Below are positions 1 to 12,239 of a stretch of DNA of 64,000 nt, piece after piece. A program made the position numbers and the translations under genes. The notes under the pieces were generated by a model that saw nothing but the letters and a program-made list of their open reading frames with translations, made no database searches and had not been told where the DNA came from. Location of the stretch: positions 43,497,935 to 43,561,934 of the forward strand of contig NC_058338.1 of assembly GCF_905475395.1 (NCBI RefSeq), given 5' to 3'. Each line of letters begins with the position of its first letter. Position 1 is the first letter of the stretch. This DNA is from Chrysoperla carnea. Its lineage: Eukaryota > Arthropoda > Insecta > Neuroptera > Chrysopidae.

Positions 1-340
1 TTTAAATGTAAAAAATGTTATTTAAAAAAATTAACAACTTTTGTTTGAAACATTTTTTCGTAAACATCACTGTTTATTCGTGAGGGCGCAAATTAGGACA
101 AGTTTTCACAAAATTTCCAGGTAGCTTGAACTAGTGATCTTATGAAGCATTAACGCAAAAAAATTCTAGAAAATAATTTCCGAAATTTTCAAAAACCAAA
201 AAACCTTTCGGCTGCCGTAATTGTGTTGGTTTTTTGAACTCTTCTAATTTATTAAAAACTATGCAAACACAGATATTCAAGACTTTCTGAACAGGGTATT
301 TCTACAATTACCTCAGTCAATTGTTTGTTTTCACTTGTTT
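1..340 (+). repeat. Family A dispersed repeat, right part (cut by window edge)
   Basis: The segment matches other copies in this window (11.6, 17.7, 38.9, 48.3 and 54.3 kb). It contains the shared stretch around 'cgtaaacatcactgttta' and ends with the shared terminus 'ctcagtcaattgtttg' followed by 'ttttcacttgttt'. The middle part, with 'aattctagaaaata' and 'ggctgccgtaattgtgtt', matches only the 17.7 kb copy, so these two belong to a longer subfamily. No coding capacity is visible. The terminus contains the short inverted repeat CAATT/AATTG. The superfamily is not identified; confidence comes from the multiple copies. Confidence 0.8.
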
Positions 341-767
341 ATTTTCCATATATAGGTATTATCAAATAACGATAATTTTATAAAACTGAAAACTTTCTAA
401 TTGCATGTAACAAAACTAGATTGCAGACTTTATATGCCATCGCTCTACAATAAATTAACATTTTAATAGCACTGTGAATTTTTTTAAATGTAAATAACAT
501 TATAAAGTTATTTTCAAAACGTTCAATCGATTTTTCGATCTATATTTACTTGTTTTTTTTAATTTTCTATTTTAATATATATTGAGGTAGTAATAAATGT
601 TCTTGATTTAATTTATTATAAGCTAAGAATAAAGTTCAATTTTAAAGCATACTTATAACAAATGTGTTATTAGTCCAAGAGCGGGCCGATTAAATATCCT
701 ATGGATCAGATACATGAATGGTTTGTGAGCGAATAATACTACCCTAGATGTAAACGACGACACCCGC

Positions 768-1296
768 GAAATGAGCCAATTTTGTCCGCATGCAAAAATA
801 TAATGAATTTTTTGTAATTATTTTGCACGAAAAAACAGAATATCGAGGGTCGACAAGTCTAATCTATCTCCTTTGGGAGTTGCATTTTTCATGATTTTTT
901 TCTCAACTGACTTAAAATCAAACTGACTCAAAAATTAATCTACAAACTCAAAACTGCCTATTTTTGAACTTCACGACGGTCGACAGTAAGTTCCGGGTGA
1001 ATGAGCATTGTTGACCTATTTTTTTTAGTAATTTTAGAATTTGTAGATTAATTTCGATACTATACTTTGTATGTATTCGATAACTTAGGAAGTCAGATGA
1101 GAAAAACATTATGAAAAAACGGCAACTCGCAAAGGGGGTTTATTAGACTTGTCGACCCTCGATATTGTGTTTCTTCGCATTAAAATCTATATTTCTAAAT
1201 AAATTATACCCATGTATCTTATGAGAAGAAATTACGTTCAAAATAATTACAAAAAATTCATTATATTTTTGAATGCGGGTAAAATTGGCTCATTTC
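768..1296. mobile_element. Foldback/long-TIR element (~530 bp), non-autonomous
   Basis: The outer ~60 bp at each end are inverted copies of each other. The left begins 'gaaatgagccaattttg' and the right ends 'aaaattggctcatttc'. A second inverted pair lies inside: 'atcgagggtcgacaagtcta' against 'tagacttgtcgaccctcgat'. The region is noncoding. This is the structure of a non-autonomous foldback or MITE-like DNA element. No target-site duplication could be assigned with confidence. Confidence 0.75.
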
Positions 1297-2600
1297 ACTA
1301 TATAGCATCATATATAGCAGCATTTTACTATATAGCATCTTCTTTATTTATATACCCGGTATGTATATTATTATTATATAAATAATATTGTACCCAATAT
1401 TAAATTGATTGAATTCGTAAATTAATCAAACCACTTCTAGTTAAATAAAAGCATAGCTTCTTGATGTTATGTATACTTCATTAGCGCAGGCAGGCAAATT
1501 AATAAAATTTAATTTGTAAGTTAATTACTGGAGTAATGATAATATCTTGAACATAATTTGCTCAAAAAGGCTATAAATTGATAGACCGTAAGCTCATAAT
1601 GAAGCGAAATTTCTACCTGTCTATTTCTACTATTTATCTGTCGTTTAAAGGATTTATGTAAGTTTGGTTTTAAAGAAAAATAACGTTTTAATACTGGCTC
1701 AGATGTTTTATTTACCGAAATCGTATTTTTCGATGTTTTTTTTTGGTGTGTCGTACTGAAATGTATGATATGATATCATTGACAACACAATACCTGCAAA
1801 AATGGTTTTGTTTTTTATAATAACACTTCATTTTTTACCATTTTGGCTATTGTAAACATCCTGCCATTTTTTTTTTTTTTTTGTATATATTGTGTTGTTA
1901 ATGGCTTTGACTCTATCTGTATACATTTATGTATTACGATCATTATAGATTTTATCTTACATGCAGTTAATTTTTTGAGAAAAAGTGGACGTGTAGCTTA
2001 TGTGAAATTAATTATTCCTTGGATATACAACATATGCCAAAATGGGGCTCCCTCTGTATTTGGCTATATTCCGATTTTTTTCACTTTAATGGGTTTTCAT
2101 GAAATATTTATATAAAATTTTCATGAAAACACGTTTTTACATTTGAAATTTTATATTTATCTAAAAATACATGATAAATTTTTCGAGTTTCTCAATTTTC
2201 AGAAATTTCATATTTTATTTTAATAATCTTCTGCATGATACATATTGACGAAAACAAAAAATTTTGACCCAGAAGGTTTTCAATTTAATGAGGTCGACTT
2301 GGAACGGGTCTGCTGATTTTAAGGCTTTTGTGCGTTAACTCTCCGATTAAAATGTCCAAGCATTTACAGGTTCTATGTTTTGGTTCGCTTTGATTCTATT
2401 ATGTTAGTGAGTAAGTTAGATCGGATTTGCGGGTTTTATTGCTAACGTTTTACCCTGTGATTACGCCCACTTTCTGATCCATAGGCTGGCCATGCTTTTA
2501 TGGTGTCGAGTTAGCGCGTGTCTGTAGATCTTTGGCCCTTATGTTAGTCATGGGATTTAAGTATTATTGTTAATACTTAATTGTTTGTTGTTGTTGTTGT
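1297..2600. other. Noncoding stretch, no recognised gene
   Basis: AT-rich sequence with T-runs near 1740 and 1869. The 90-codon open frame at 1843-2115 has low-complexity hydrophobic composition and no recognisable motif, so it is not called. The part at 2290-2560 has a more balanced base composition than its surroundings, but no reading frame or repeat was recognised. A palindrome, 'taagtattattgttaatact', lies near 2560. Confidence 0.5.
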
Positions 2601-2606
2601 CAACAG

Positions 2607-2762
2607 GAGCCAAAAAGAAGAATTCGTAGAAGGCTTGTGTATTTTTATCGCTCGAAAGCAAAAAATTGTACAGATCCGTACTACCTCGACGCTGATACAT
2701 TGGAAAATTTTATACAACAATGTCATGAAACTGGCATGAACTACTTTTCGGAGATATTTTGA
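2607..2762 (+). CDS. Orphan 3'-terminal exon candidate (51 codons + stop)
   Basis: A T/G-rich tract ending in caacag is followed by an open frame translating as a basic block (EPKRRIRRRL), then VYFYRSKAKNC, then an acidic/aromatic tail ending NYFSEIF and a TGA. The residue mix (R, K, Y, D, E, C, W-free) and the near-consensus acceptor suggest a true last exon in phase 0. The other frames of both strands are full of stops here. A GATAAAA sequence lies about 30 bases after the stop. I do not recognise the protein and no upstream partner exon was found, so it could also be a transposon fragment or a chance frame. Confidence 0.35.
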   Translation, partial: EPKRRIRRRLVYFYRSKAKNCTDPYYLDADTLENFIQQCHETGMNYFSEIF

Positions 2763-3158
2763 GAAATACCGTTAAAATATTAGGAATATGATAAAATGCT
2801 TTTTTTTTTTTATGGTAATTTTCATTTTGCTTTCTTGTTTCAAATTATTTTCAAGCAATCTTGACCACAATTTTCTTAAATTCTCGTCACTTTCCCATTT
2901 GCTTATCAATCAACCAATGTGGTAAATAGCAATTGTTTTACCTAGGCATATGCAAAAATGTATTCTGAAATTCACGATTATTTTTTCTAATCGAAAGTAT
3001 TTCCCATTCTAATATTGTGTGTATGAATTAATCTATAAGAGTGCGGAACACTGATTATGTGCATGCAATCTTGATTTTTGAAAAAATACGTTTGTAATTG
3101 GTGAATTATCAAAAGAAATAAATGAATTGCCAATGTTAAATAATTCAAATCAAATTAC

Positions 3159-3256
3159 CGATATATTGTTGGCATTTGCGTCGAATCTTCACTTGTATTA
3201 TCCGTATTATTGTTATTATCATTGCTTGATAAACTGCAAAGTACTAACTGTGACAT
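3159..3256 (-). CDS. Candidate first coding exon, Asn/Ser/Thr-rich (33 residues)
   Basis: On the minus strand an ATG at 3256-3254 opens a frame MSQLVLCSLSSND, then an Asn/Thr/Asp/Ser-rich run, then STQMPTIYR. It ends at a good donor (TATCG|GTAATT). Downstream exons would lie left of 3.1 kb or beyond the window; none was found. A pair of CRE-type palindromes about 0.8 kb upstream fits a promoter there. The protein is not recognised. Low-complexity Asn codons are cheap in AT-rich DNA, so this remains a candidate. Confidence 0.35.
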
Positions 3257-4061
3257 TATGTCCAAATTAAAAATTATTAAAAAGTAATTGAAATATATTG
3301 CTTTAACGAATATTAATTAATTTGGTTGAACATAGGCACTATTATTTAATTTATTAGTGATAACTATAAGGCAAATTATTTATTTATTATGTGCTGTATA
3401 TTTCGAAAAAAAGTTTTTTTTTTTTTTTTTTGTATTTAACTTATCACAAATTATTTATTTATTAATACAACTGGACGTTTTATTTATGCCACGGTTTTCA
3501 AAAAAATCTCACTTCAAAATTTAATTATTGCATTTCTTTAAGTAACCTAAAAGACTTATTTAAAAATAAAAAGTTTGGAATTTCCCATATTTGATTGCTG
3601 ATAACGTTCCACAATTGCACAAATTTGTTCAAATGTCCTGACACAATTTTCCATTAGTGAAAAAAACAGTGCAGGCGAACATCCAAAAAAAAACGGTCGT
3701 TGTATTTCATGCAATAAAATTAAATACTAGACTATTCGACAATCGAACATATTTTAACCAAAAACTTAAAAGAACACGTTTGCATTTCACAATCAGTGAA
3801 TAGTTTTCATTTTTTTAAAAATAGTTTTGTTTTTTTTCGAACACTCTAACTAGCAATCAACTCGACATTATTGATAAAGTTTAGTACACTGCATGCATAT
3901 TATGAAACAGAAAGTCGCTACATTAAGTAACACAATATTAGGCTATAACAGCAATGTGTTTCCACACCGTTCGTTTCCACTAAACAAAATCGTTTTGTCT
4001 AAATGCGCATGTCCGATAGCACACATGTATAGAATACAGTTAGAAAAATATCATATATAAA

Positions 4062-4098
4062 TGACGTCATTCGATTACTTTAAATGGTACTGACGTCA
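4062..4098. promoter_or_regulatory. Two perfect TGACGTCA (CRE-like) palindromes
   Basis: The 8-base palindrome TGACGTCA occurs at 4062-4069 and again at 4091-4098. It is the consensus binding site of CREB/ATF bZIP factors. The pair lies about 0.8 kb upstream of the minus-strand exon candidate at 3.2 kb and next to a more GC-rich stretch (4.1-4.25 kb), which would suit a promoter. That it drives this gene is inference. Confidence 0.35.
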
Positions 4099-4259
4099 CT
4101 GAAAAGTTGCTCGTCTTTCTTGGCTATGTGGAACGAATGAACTAACGAACATCAATATTCACTATCAAGGTAGAAAGACAGACAGTCACACAACAGCAAT
4201 ACGCCGCACTGCAGCAGTTGTAATCTGTTGTTAAGCATAAATAGAGTATACATATATAT

Positions 4260-7195
4260 ACAATGTTCCCTTGCCCCACAAACACACTAAAATATCGTAG
4301 GCATAACGAAAATTAAGGCAAATACTTTGTGTACCTTTATCGGCCATAGTTAGTTAGCTTTTGATAATGTAGAATAGTTAGAATTTCAAGGGGAGGTGAC
4401 TACGTAGAATCATCCAGAGTCTGCATGAGCTAACGCGAAACAAAAAGAACATCAAAACAACCCAATCTTACTTTTTGGAGAAGTACTTTAGATATTTTGG
4501 TTATAAAAGGGGCTTGCCTGAAAAATTTTCCGGGAGTTTTGAAAATGGATGATTTTATAGATTTTGCCATATTGAAAAATAGAATCGAAAAGCAGTTTTT
4601 TGACGATATCTTCTTTTCGAGTCATTTTACGAGTAAAATATCCAAATACAAACTGGTGAATTCCCTACAATTTCTGTCTTAACCATTTTTTTCATGGTAC
4701 TGTAGTTATGCTGGTTATGTCTAACATACCGCTTAAAAGTGGTATGTTTCCTTTGTTATAATAAAAGTCAATTTGTCATTTAAGTTTTTACCGAGTACCT
4801 GCTCATAAGGTATCATATGTTTATCACCTGGTACGCAATAGATTATCGCCTGATATTCGATAAACCATTTAAAAATTGTTTGCCGACAGAACTCGCATAA
4901 TTAGTTTGCGTTCATTGAGCCATGGCTTCTAATAAAGGAGACTGTTTTATTTGTGAAAATCACTAACTGATGGTAAAGTAGCTGAAGTTAAGAAAAAACG
5001 ATTAAAACCTAATTAAACAAAACGCACAGTGTACTTTTCCTCAAGTTGGCGTGGAAACGAGTTATTACGCGAAAACATGTATTAAGCCAAAACTATTGAT
5101 TTTAGATAAAAAAATTTTAAGACACAAAATGGTAGGAAATTTTTTTTAGTTTAATTTCGTATATACATATTTTTTTCGTAAAATAACTCGGAAAGGAAAT
5201 TTGATGAAAAAACTGCTTTTCGACGCCATTTTTCCAATATGGTGGCGCAAGCGGCAAAGATACGAGGTAGCAAGATAGAAAGTCGAAAAGAGCAACTCAA
5301 AATCTATAAAATCAACCAATTTCAAATCTCCCGAGCAAATTTTCTAAGTAAAACTATCAGATGACTATACTAAAGTCGATTAAATTTATATGAAATCTTC
5401 TAATTGGTATAGACTAGAGATTACCCCAACGAGAGGATCATCAAAATCGGTTATGTAGTTTGGAAGTAACTTTTTCATTTTAAAAACTTTCCTCGATTCC
5501 TATACATATAATTGTTATAACGCTATATAACAGCTATAGGTTTTACTACACAAGTGAGGTAAATTTTTCTTATAAAGATTGTTTTAGTACAGCATTCATT
5601 AATCTCAATTTAGAAGTTCTTGGGAAATTAGTGAACATTATTACCAAATATAGAGGTCAAACTAAAATCCTCTTCAGATAATTTTGAAGTGGATGTATAT
5701 ACTTTTATAATAAACTATAATTATAAAAGTCTTCAGTTTTGGATAAACTTATTCAATGATATTTATGTATAATATAATTTTTCTTTATTCAAATATAAAG
5801 TTAAAGTTTCGAATCATATAAACGATAACTGGCCCGTAAATAATGAGCGAATCCGAATTTGATATTTTGTATATTACATCCATTTTTGAAAACTGTCTCA
5901 TTAAATTATATAGTGCTAAAAATCACTTAAAAAATTTTTTTTCAATCGATAATTGCCAAAAAATGCATTTAAATTCTACAATTGATGACAGTTCACAAAA
6001 ACGTTCGAATATTGCTAATTAATTTGCTCTGTAGCCATGATGCCAGTAGGATATATAAATGCGTTGATATCTGGAATGATAATTGTTTATAATTTAAAAC
6101 TTATTTGTTTACATAATCAAATGGTGTGAGCGCAGTTAACATATGCAATATATTACTTTTTAATGTATACGATCGATTTATTTGCGCCTCCACCATATTT
6201 GTCAAAAAAATTGGTTTCAAAAAACTTAAATTTATAGATAGACATTTTATTTTATTTTATATAGTACAGTGGTGAGCAACTCCATGCGTGTGAAGAATTT
6301 CCATTCGGGCTGCGAGATCTTTAGACTAAATTTTATAAAAAACATGTAAGCTAGAAAATTTTCAAATTAAGCTCCTAATGCGAAGTACATTTACTCTTTA
6401 TTTGAGTATACCGATGTAAACAACCGAAATTAAAGTATAGCATCAAAATAACCGGTATGAATTTGGAAAACATTTACTTATTTCAAAAAAATAATCTATA
6501 TATACTATAATACTCTGTATTTCGAAAATAAATAATTTTTTTTGCTTGAAATGTTTGTTTTTAGGCTCCCTAAAATCCTTAGAGGTTTTTTTTTATAGAT
6601 ATTATAGAGTACTGTGTATTGTGATAGTCAGAGATTCCAGGACAGAGGACAAATTTTGTTTATTGTTTAGTATTGCATATATTAAGTTCTCTCTTAACCA
6701 TAATTTTGAAAATTATTTTTGAAAATGTTGGAATCGTCCATCGTAGTGGGCGTAGTATAAATTAAGGTAAGGATTGGTATCTAGAATCAAAATTTACATT
6801 TATGTGTTTTTTAATTCATTTTTTAAAATATCCCAATGGAAATTGTCTCTGTTTTTAGCACTGTTATTCTTTAATACTATGTACTTTGTTCCAGAAATTA
6901 AATATTTTGAATAATCACTGAGCACATCCTATTGTACCTAGTATCACTTACATCGATTTTACCCAAAATCATTCTCTTCAACATGTAATCATTACAATTA
7001 CATGTTAATGTTACCATGTATCAACTCTGTAGTACATTATTTTTAAATTCAAGGTACATCACTTTGTGTATTTTAAACCTCCTCAAACTACGCTACGTTT
7101 AAAACAGTTCCTAAAAGAACTATAAATAAAATAACACTGGTGGTCACCTAAATAAGATTAAACTAAGTATATAAATTCACTTAATCTAATGATTA
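4260..7195. other. Long noncoding stretch, nothing recognised
   Basis: AT-rich sequence with only short open frames. The 61-codon frame at 4497-4682 lacks a recognisable motif and exon borders. No inverted or tandem repeat stood out by eye, and a few simple A/T runs are present. Confidence 0.5.
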
Positions 7196-7198
7196 TGT

Positions 7199-7318
7199 TA
7201 AATAAATCTGAATTTTAAATCTAGCACGTTTAGTCTGTTTAGCCTGTTCACGATGACTGTTAAATAAATTTAAATTTTAAATCTAGCACATTTTGTCTGT
7301 TTAGTCTGCTCGCACTGT
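7199..7318. repeat. Direct duplication, 2 x ~60 bp
   Basis: Two adjacent ~60-base units share 'ttaaataaat', 'ttttaaatctagcac' and 'gtctgttta' with a few substitutions. They lie at the 3' end of the minus-strand jockey-like fragment, so they probably represent a duplicated LINE 3' untranslated tail. Confidence 0.7.
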
Positions 7319-8395
7319 CACAATTGTCCATGACCACTTCAGAGTTTGGATGCTGCTCAATGCGTGCCAAGTATCTTTCGCTGCAACGCGCAATTTCTTC
7401 TCGCACTGTGGGCACTTCGAGACTTCGGTGATTGATTGATATTGTCATTACGTATATACCATTGAGAATCCCTTATTGTTCGCAATACTTTTGATTGAAA
7501 TCTTTGCAGAATTTCTATATTACTATTGCTAGCAGTTCCCCATAGCTGACTGCTATAGGTCCACATAGGTTTAAGTTTTTTTTTATACATTAACACTTTA
7601 TTTATAATGGTGACTTAGAATTTTGACCCAAGAGACAGTATAAAATAGAAAATTTCAAGTTTGATTGTTTTTTCATTTTCATCCAGATGTGTTTACGCCA
7701 AGTAAGCCTTCTATCAAGGTGTATACCTAGATAGATATTTGACTTCATTTGACTGTGGAAAATTGACAACGTTCATTATTACAGCTGGGTATGTTTCTTT
7801 TTTCAACGTAACGTTATTTGAACGGATTTCATCTCGTTAACTTGAACACATCACTTATTCAACCAATGTTGTATTTTAACGATACTTGTCTGTAGTTTTT
7901 GAGAAGTTGAATTTTGATCCACATCAATGGATATAATTGGAGTGTCATCTGCAAATGTAGCTGTTATGTTTGTGTCATCGATCGGTAGATCGGCGGTATA
8001 AATTAAATGAGGATTTGGGCCCAGAACACTGCTCTGAGGCACACCAGATTGGATAGGAAACAGATCAGAAAGTTTTTCTTGAATTTTGACTTGGAAGTAT
8101 CTGTCTTCTAATTGTGATTTTAAAACACAGAAATAAGAACTTGGAATTTGATGTTTTAACTTTTACAACAGGCTTGTATGTCTGATACTTTATCAAAGGC
8201 TTTGCTGACGTCAAGGATGGCTGTTGAACAATTTTTTTCTTGAAAACTTTTCGTAATCGTATTTACTATGCGATTTCTGACGGTACCTAAATTAATGATC
8301 AGGTATGACTTGCGACTCGTTCAATATATCTTTTAGTTTACTCTCCAATAATCTAAGACGTTGTGAATGATTCATAAAACAATATGCAAAGGTCA
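7262..8395 (-). mobile_element. Decayed jockey-like non-LTR retrotransposon (RT C-terminal half)
   Basis: Read right to left, broken frames give successive reverse-transcriptase landmarks. IPDH..FRYRQKS is at ~8.3 kb, AILDVSKAFDKV (the catalytic Asp block) at ~8.2 kb, SQLEDRYFQVKIQ then GVPQSSVLGP at ~8.05 kb, and ATFADDTPI (the FADD active-site box) at ~7.95 kb. The jockey-type C-terminal part follows, with LKPMWTYSSQLWGTASNSN and EILQRFQSKVLRTI at 7.4-7.6 kb. Stops and frameshifts separate the pieces (for example a stop in IPDH*F), so it is dead. The 5' part (gag and endonuclease) is missing, which is typical of 5' truncation. Clade placement rests on motif memory. Confidence 0.9.
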
Positions 8396-8399
8396 GCTT

Positions 8400-11300
8400 C
8401 AGCAGTCATAAATAGACAATTAGAAGAACCAACACATTTTACTTTCTTGGCAAAGATTTTTTTCTCTTTTTAGTTTACTCAAATCTACATTAGCAACCAG
8501 TCTTCAGCCTACCTGCATTCTGGTAAAATACCCTCATTTTGATAGAACTTCTGTATATAAATATCAATGTTTTTAATTTAGAAATACATGTATTCTAGGT
8601 ACTCTACCCTATAAAAATTATTTGATTCAAAATTACAATCAACCGTAATTTTCCTTAAGTTATGTTTTGTTTTAGAAGTAGATCGATATTTAATCGAAAA
8701 GTAATCCTGATTCAATTTTTTTATTGAATTATACTTTTAGAGATATTTTTTTATGAACACTTATCATGGTATAAATTCTATAGTTAAATGATTATTTGTC
8801 TAAATTTATTTAAGCCTACGAATTATGAATATAAAAATAAATGTATATGTCGTTCTTAAATTTAATAACAAGTTTTGCAGATGATTGAATTGGTTTAGAC
8901 CGCAAATAAAAACTCAAAATTTCATTTAATACAACTCGAAATTGATCCAGAAATCGGATTGCCATATATTAAACTCCATTGCAACAAAAATGGGACATAC
9001 CATTGCTGAAAACATTCTTCAATTCAATTCAAAAGCTGTAAAAGAAATCTCATTTCCTTTAGAAAATTATTTTTTTAAATCCACTTTTTATCGTAATTCT
9101 GAACCATTGGACAGTTCTAACAAATTTTTGCTAAAAAACCGGTGAATAATACCGCCAAGGGGTCCTCAGATGTCTGTTTTTTCAAAATCGATAAAGGAAA
9201 GTTTGGTAATAAAGTAGTATTGCCTGCAATTTGATTGTTTTTTGCCTGCCGTACACGTCAGTAAAATTGTTAATACGAAAAAAATTGAAAATTTTTTACT
9301 ATTGAACCTTGTCAAGCCTTGCGATATTTGCAAAATTCCTGCCATTTTTGATCCATTGTAACGTAGTGTGACTAATGTTAACCCTGGTTCTATCAAGTAC
9401 ACATTAAAAAAATCAAATAATTTCATATTTCTTGGGAATGCGTAAAAATTATCATAGGTGAAAAGGCAAGTCAACCTAGACATAAATACGCCGCTATTTT
9501 AACGTTGGGATTTAGTTTTCAGTGACATAACAAAGTGATTAAACAAGCAATCACTTAAATGTGAAATAAAATTAAAGAAAAACAGCAAATAGTTAAAATT
9601 ACTATTGATTGTTATCAAACAATCAAACCAAAATTAAAACTTCTAATTCCTTATTACCAAACTTAACGGGGGAGGAAAGGCAGACAGAAAGAAAATCATT
9701 TAAATTTCGCTTCATTATGAGATCACGGTCTAATATGGAGACCAAAATTGATTTCTGTTCTACATTTTATGGCTATAATATGGACGATCACATTTTCAAC
9801 ATTATTTTTAGATTCAGCTGCTTGAAAATCTCCAAACATAAAAAAAGGGTGAAAAAACTAAATATTCAGCTATTACTAAAACCGCATGGAAGGTAATATT
9901 ACACCAACTTACCTATTTTTTAAAATTTTATGTTCTGAAAAGAAGGTTTTTAAAATGATCTCTGAAGAAACTGATCTATCTTACGTAATGGTGGGAGCGC
10001 AAGTAAATTATATAGTTTATCTTATATAAATATATTTACATATATTTAAACGAGCAATTCTTGTATATATATATTTGAAATCTTGGATACGGCTACAACG
10101 ATTTTCATAAAATTTAATATGCAAGGGGTTTTGGGCGTGAAAACTCGATCTAGCTAGGTATGATTTTTAGAAAACGTCGTTTTATCTCGGAAACTTTAAT
10201 CTCGAAAAATCACGGTTTTCCAAACAAACAAAAAATAACGAGCAAAGTCGCCATCTCCTCGGTCATCTAGGTACAATTTATCTATTCAGGTAATTGTCTA
10301 TCTAGCCTGTCTACTTTTTAAAAACTGACATTAAGGGATAACTTAGAAAATGGTTTATGTAGCTTTTTTAACTGGCTTTGTACCAATAAAATGGTTTTTT
10401 TAAACTCATTTAATGTGATCTTATTAAGTATATATATAAGAAGAGCGAAGCGAAAAAATTTTACGTTAACGAAAACAAAATTCATTTTTTACAACGAGGA
10501 AAATTATCTCCCCATAATTTTCAATGTTTACAAAGTTTCTAAATTCCTTCTAGAACCTATCACAATCCCTCTTACTATAGAAATTTTCACGGTAAAATGT
10601 TCAATCCTCGCCTATAAAGAAATTCTGAAAACAGATTCGGTTTCCGCATATCAAAATCAATAATAAATCTTATTTCTCATGTCTGTAACACAAGAAGAAT
10701 GAAATTTTATCTACAAATGTTAATTAATTACCTAAATAAATTAAGAAAAGATAATTTTTTAAATTTAAATTAGTATAATTTTAATACATTGTCGAATAAA
10801 ATCGTCCACCACCATCCCAATAATAATGACCTTGACACATATTATTATATTTACTTTATATCTACTAGAGGGATATTATTATTATAAATCGAATAATCAC
10901 ACGCCGCCGTTTAAAATTAGTGCGTTTGCTTTCTTTGCTCGATGGTAGATAGCGTTATAGTATCAAAAAATTCTAACAGCAGTACATCTATACATATAAT
11001 TTATATATTCTCAAAGTAAAAATTACCCGAAAGTAAAACTCGGTAGATTGAAATTTTTTATACTACAGACTACAGAGAATTTTTTTCTGCATTAAATTAC
11101 AGGAGTTTTTTTTTTTAATAGTTTGAATAAAGGGAAGAGCCTTCATTTTAAGGAAAACCGTTTTGGGTCACATCTCCATAACCGTGCACTAGACCAAAAA
11201 TGGTAACAGTCTTTATTGTAGATAATTAAATTTCCTGTCTTTTTTTGTAAATTTTTTTTTGTATCGCTTTTTTTTTATATAACTGTTTATGACTTATACG

Positions 11301-11620
11301 ACTATGACGATTTACTTATTGATTATTTGACCGATATCTCTTCTAATATTTGTTTAAACAATAAAATGCTAATAATTTAACTTGTATATCTATAAATTTT
11401 CTAAAACTTTAACTATAAACTTTTTTTTAAAATTAATCTTATCGAAGATATTATGCGTTAATATTGCATTGCAGCTACAGATAAATGATTGTCAATAACT
11501 GTACAAAGTTTCAACACAATCACAAAACTATGAAAAACTATCAGAATAGCATAATAAATTTTACATAAAAGTATGACATTTTATTTGTGTATTTTAAAAG
11601 TATGTGGCAAATATAAAAAG
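8400..11620. other. Noncoding stretch, no gene recognised
   Basis: Open frames at 8942-9145, 9166-9483, 9609-9896 and 10391-10663 are AT-biased, lack motifs and lack credible exon borders. The part at ~10.08-10.25 kb ('ggctacaacgattttcata', 'gatctagctaggt') reads like the tail of a dispersed element, but there is no second copy in this window to prove it. Confidence 0.45.
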
Positions 11621-11623
11621 CTT

Positions 11624-12238
11624 TTATACCATATTTATGAAATATATCAAGGTATACTAAGTTTAGTAAGGTATACTAAGTTTTAGTCCCAAGTTTGTAA
11701 CGCTTAAAAATATTGACGCTACGAACAAAATTTTGGTATAGGTGTTCATAAAATTGCCTAATTAGTCCGTTTTCGTTAGTCTGAACTTCTGTCTGTCTGT
11801 CAACACGATAGCTCAAAAACGAAAAAAGATATCTAACAGAAATTTATAGCATGCTCAAGACATAAAAAGTGAGGTCGAGTTCGTAAATGAGCCACATAGA
11901 TCAATTGGGTCTTGGGTCCGTAGGGCCCATCTTGTAAATCGTTAGAGATAGACCAAAGTTTAAATGACAAAAATCCTTATAAAAAAATAAACAATTTTTA
12001 TTTGAAACATTTTTTCATAAACGTCACTGTATACCTATAAGAGCGCACATTAGCTGCAAATTATATAGTATGTATTAAATGGGAATATCAGTTAAGTGTG
12101 TGTGACATGTATGTATATATGTTTGGCTATCTTTCGTTACTTATATGACGTAAAAAAACAAACGATTGCGTAATCAACACTGCCTTTACATGGTATTTCA
12201 ACAGTTAACTCAGTCAATTGTTTGTTTTCAATTGTTTC
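11624..12238 (+). repeat. Family A dispersed repeat, near full length
   Basis: It begins 'ttataccat', then 'gaaatatatcaaggtatact', the shared 'aagtttgtaacgcttaaaaa', 'ctcaaaaacgaaaaaagata', 'gggtcttgggtccgtagg' and the end block 'ctcagtcaattgtttg'. The 'aaggtatactaagtt' segment is duplicated at the left end. It is noncoding and about 0.6 kb long. The same order of blocks is seen at 38.9 kb and, inverted, at 17.7 and 48.3 kb. Confidence 0.85.
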
Positions 12239-12239
12239 G

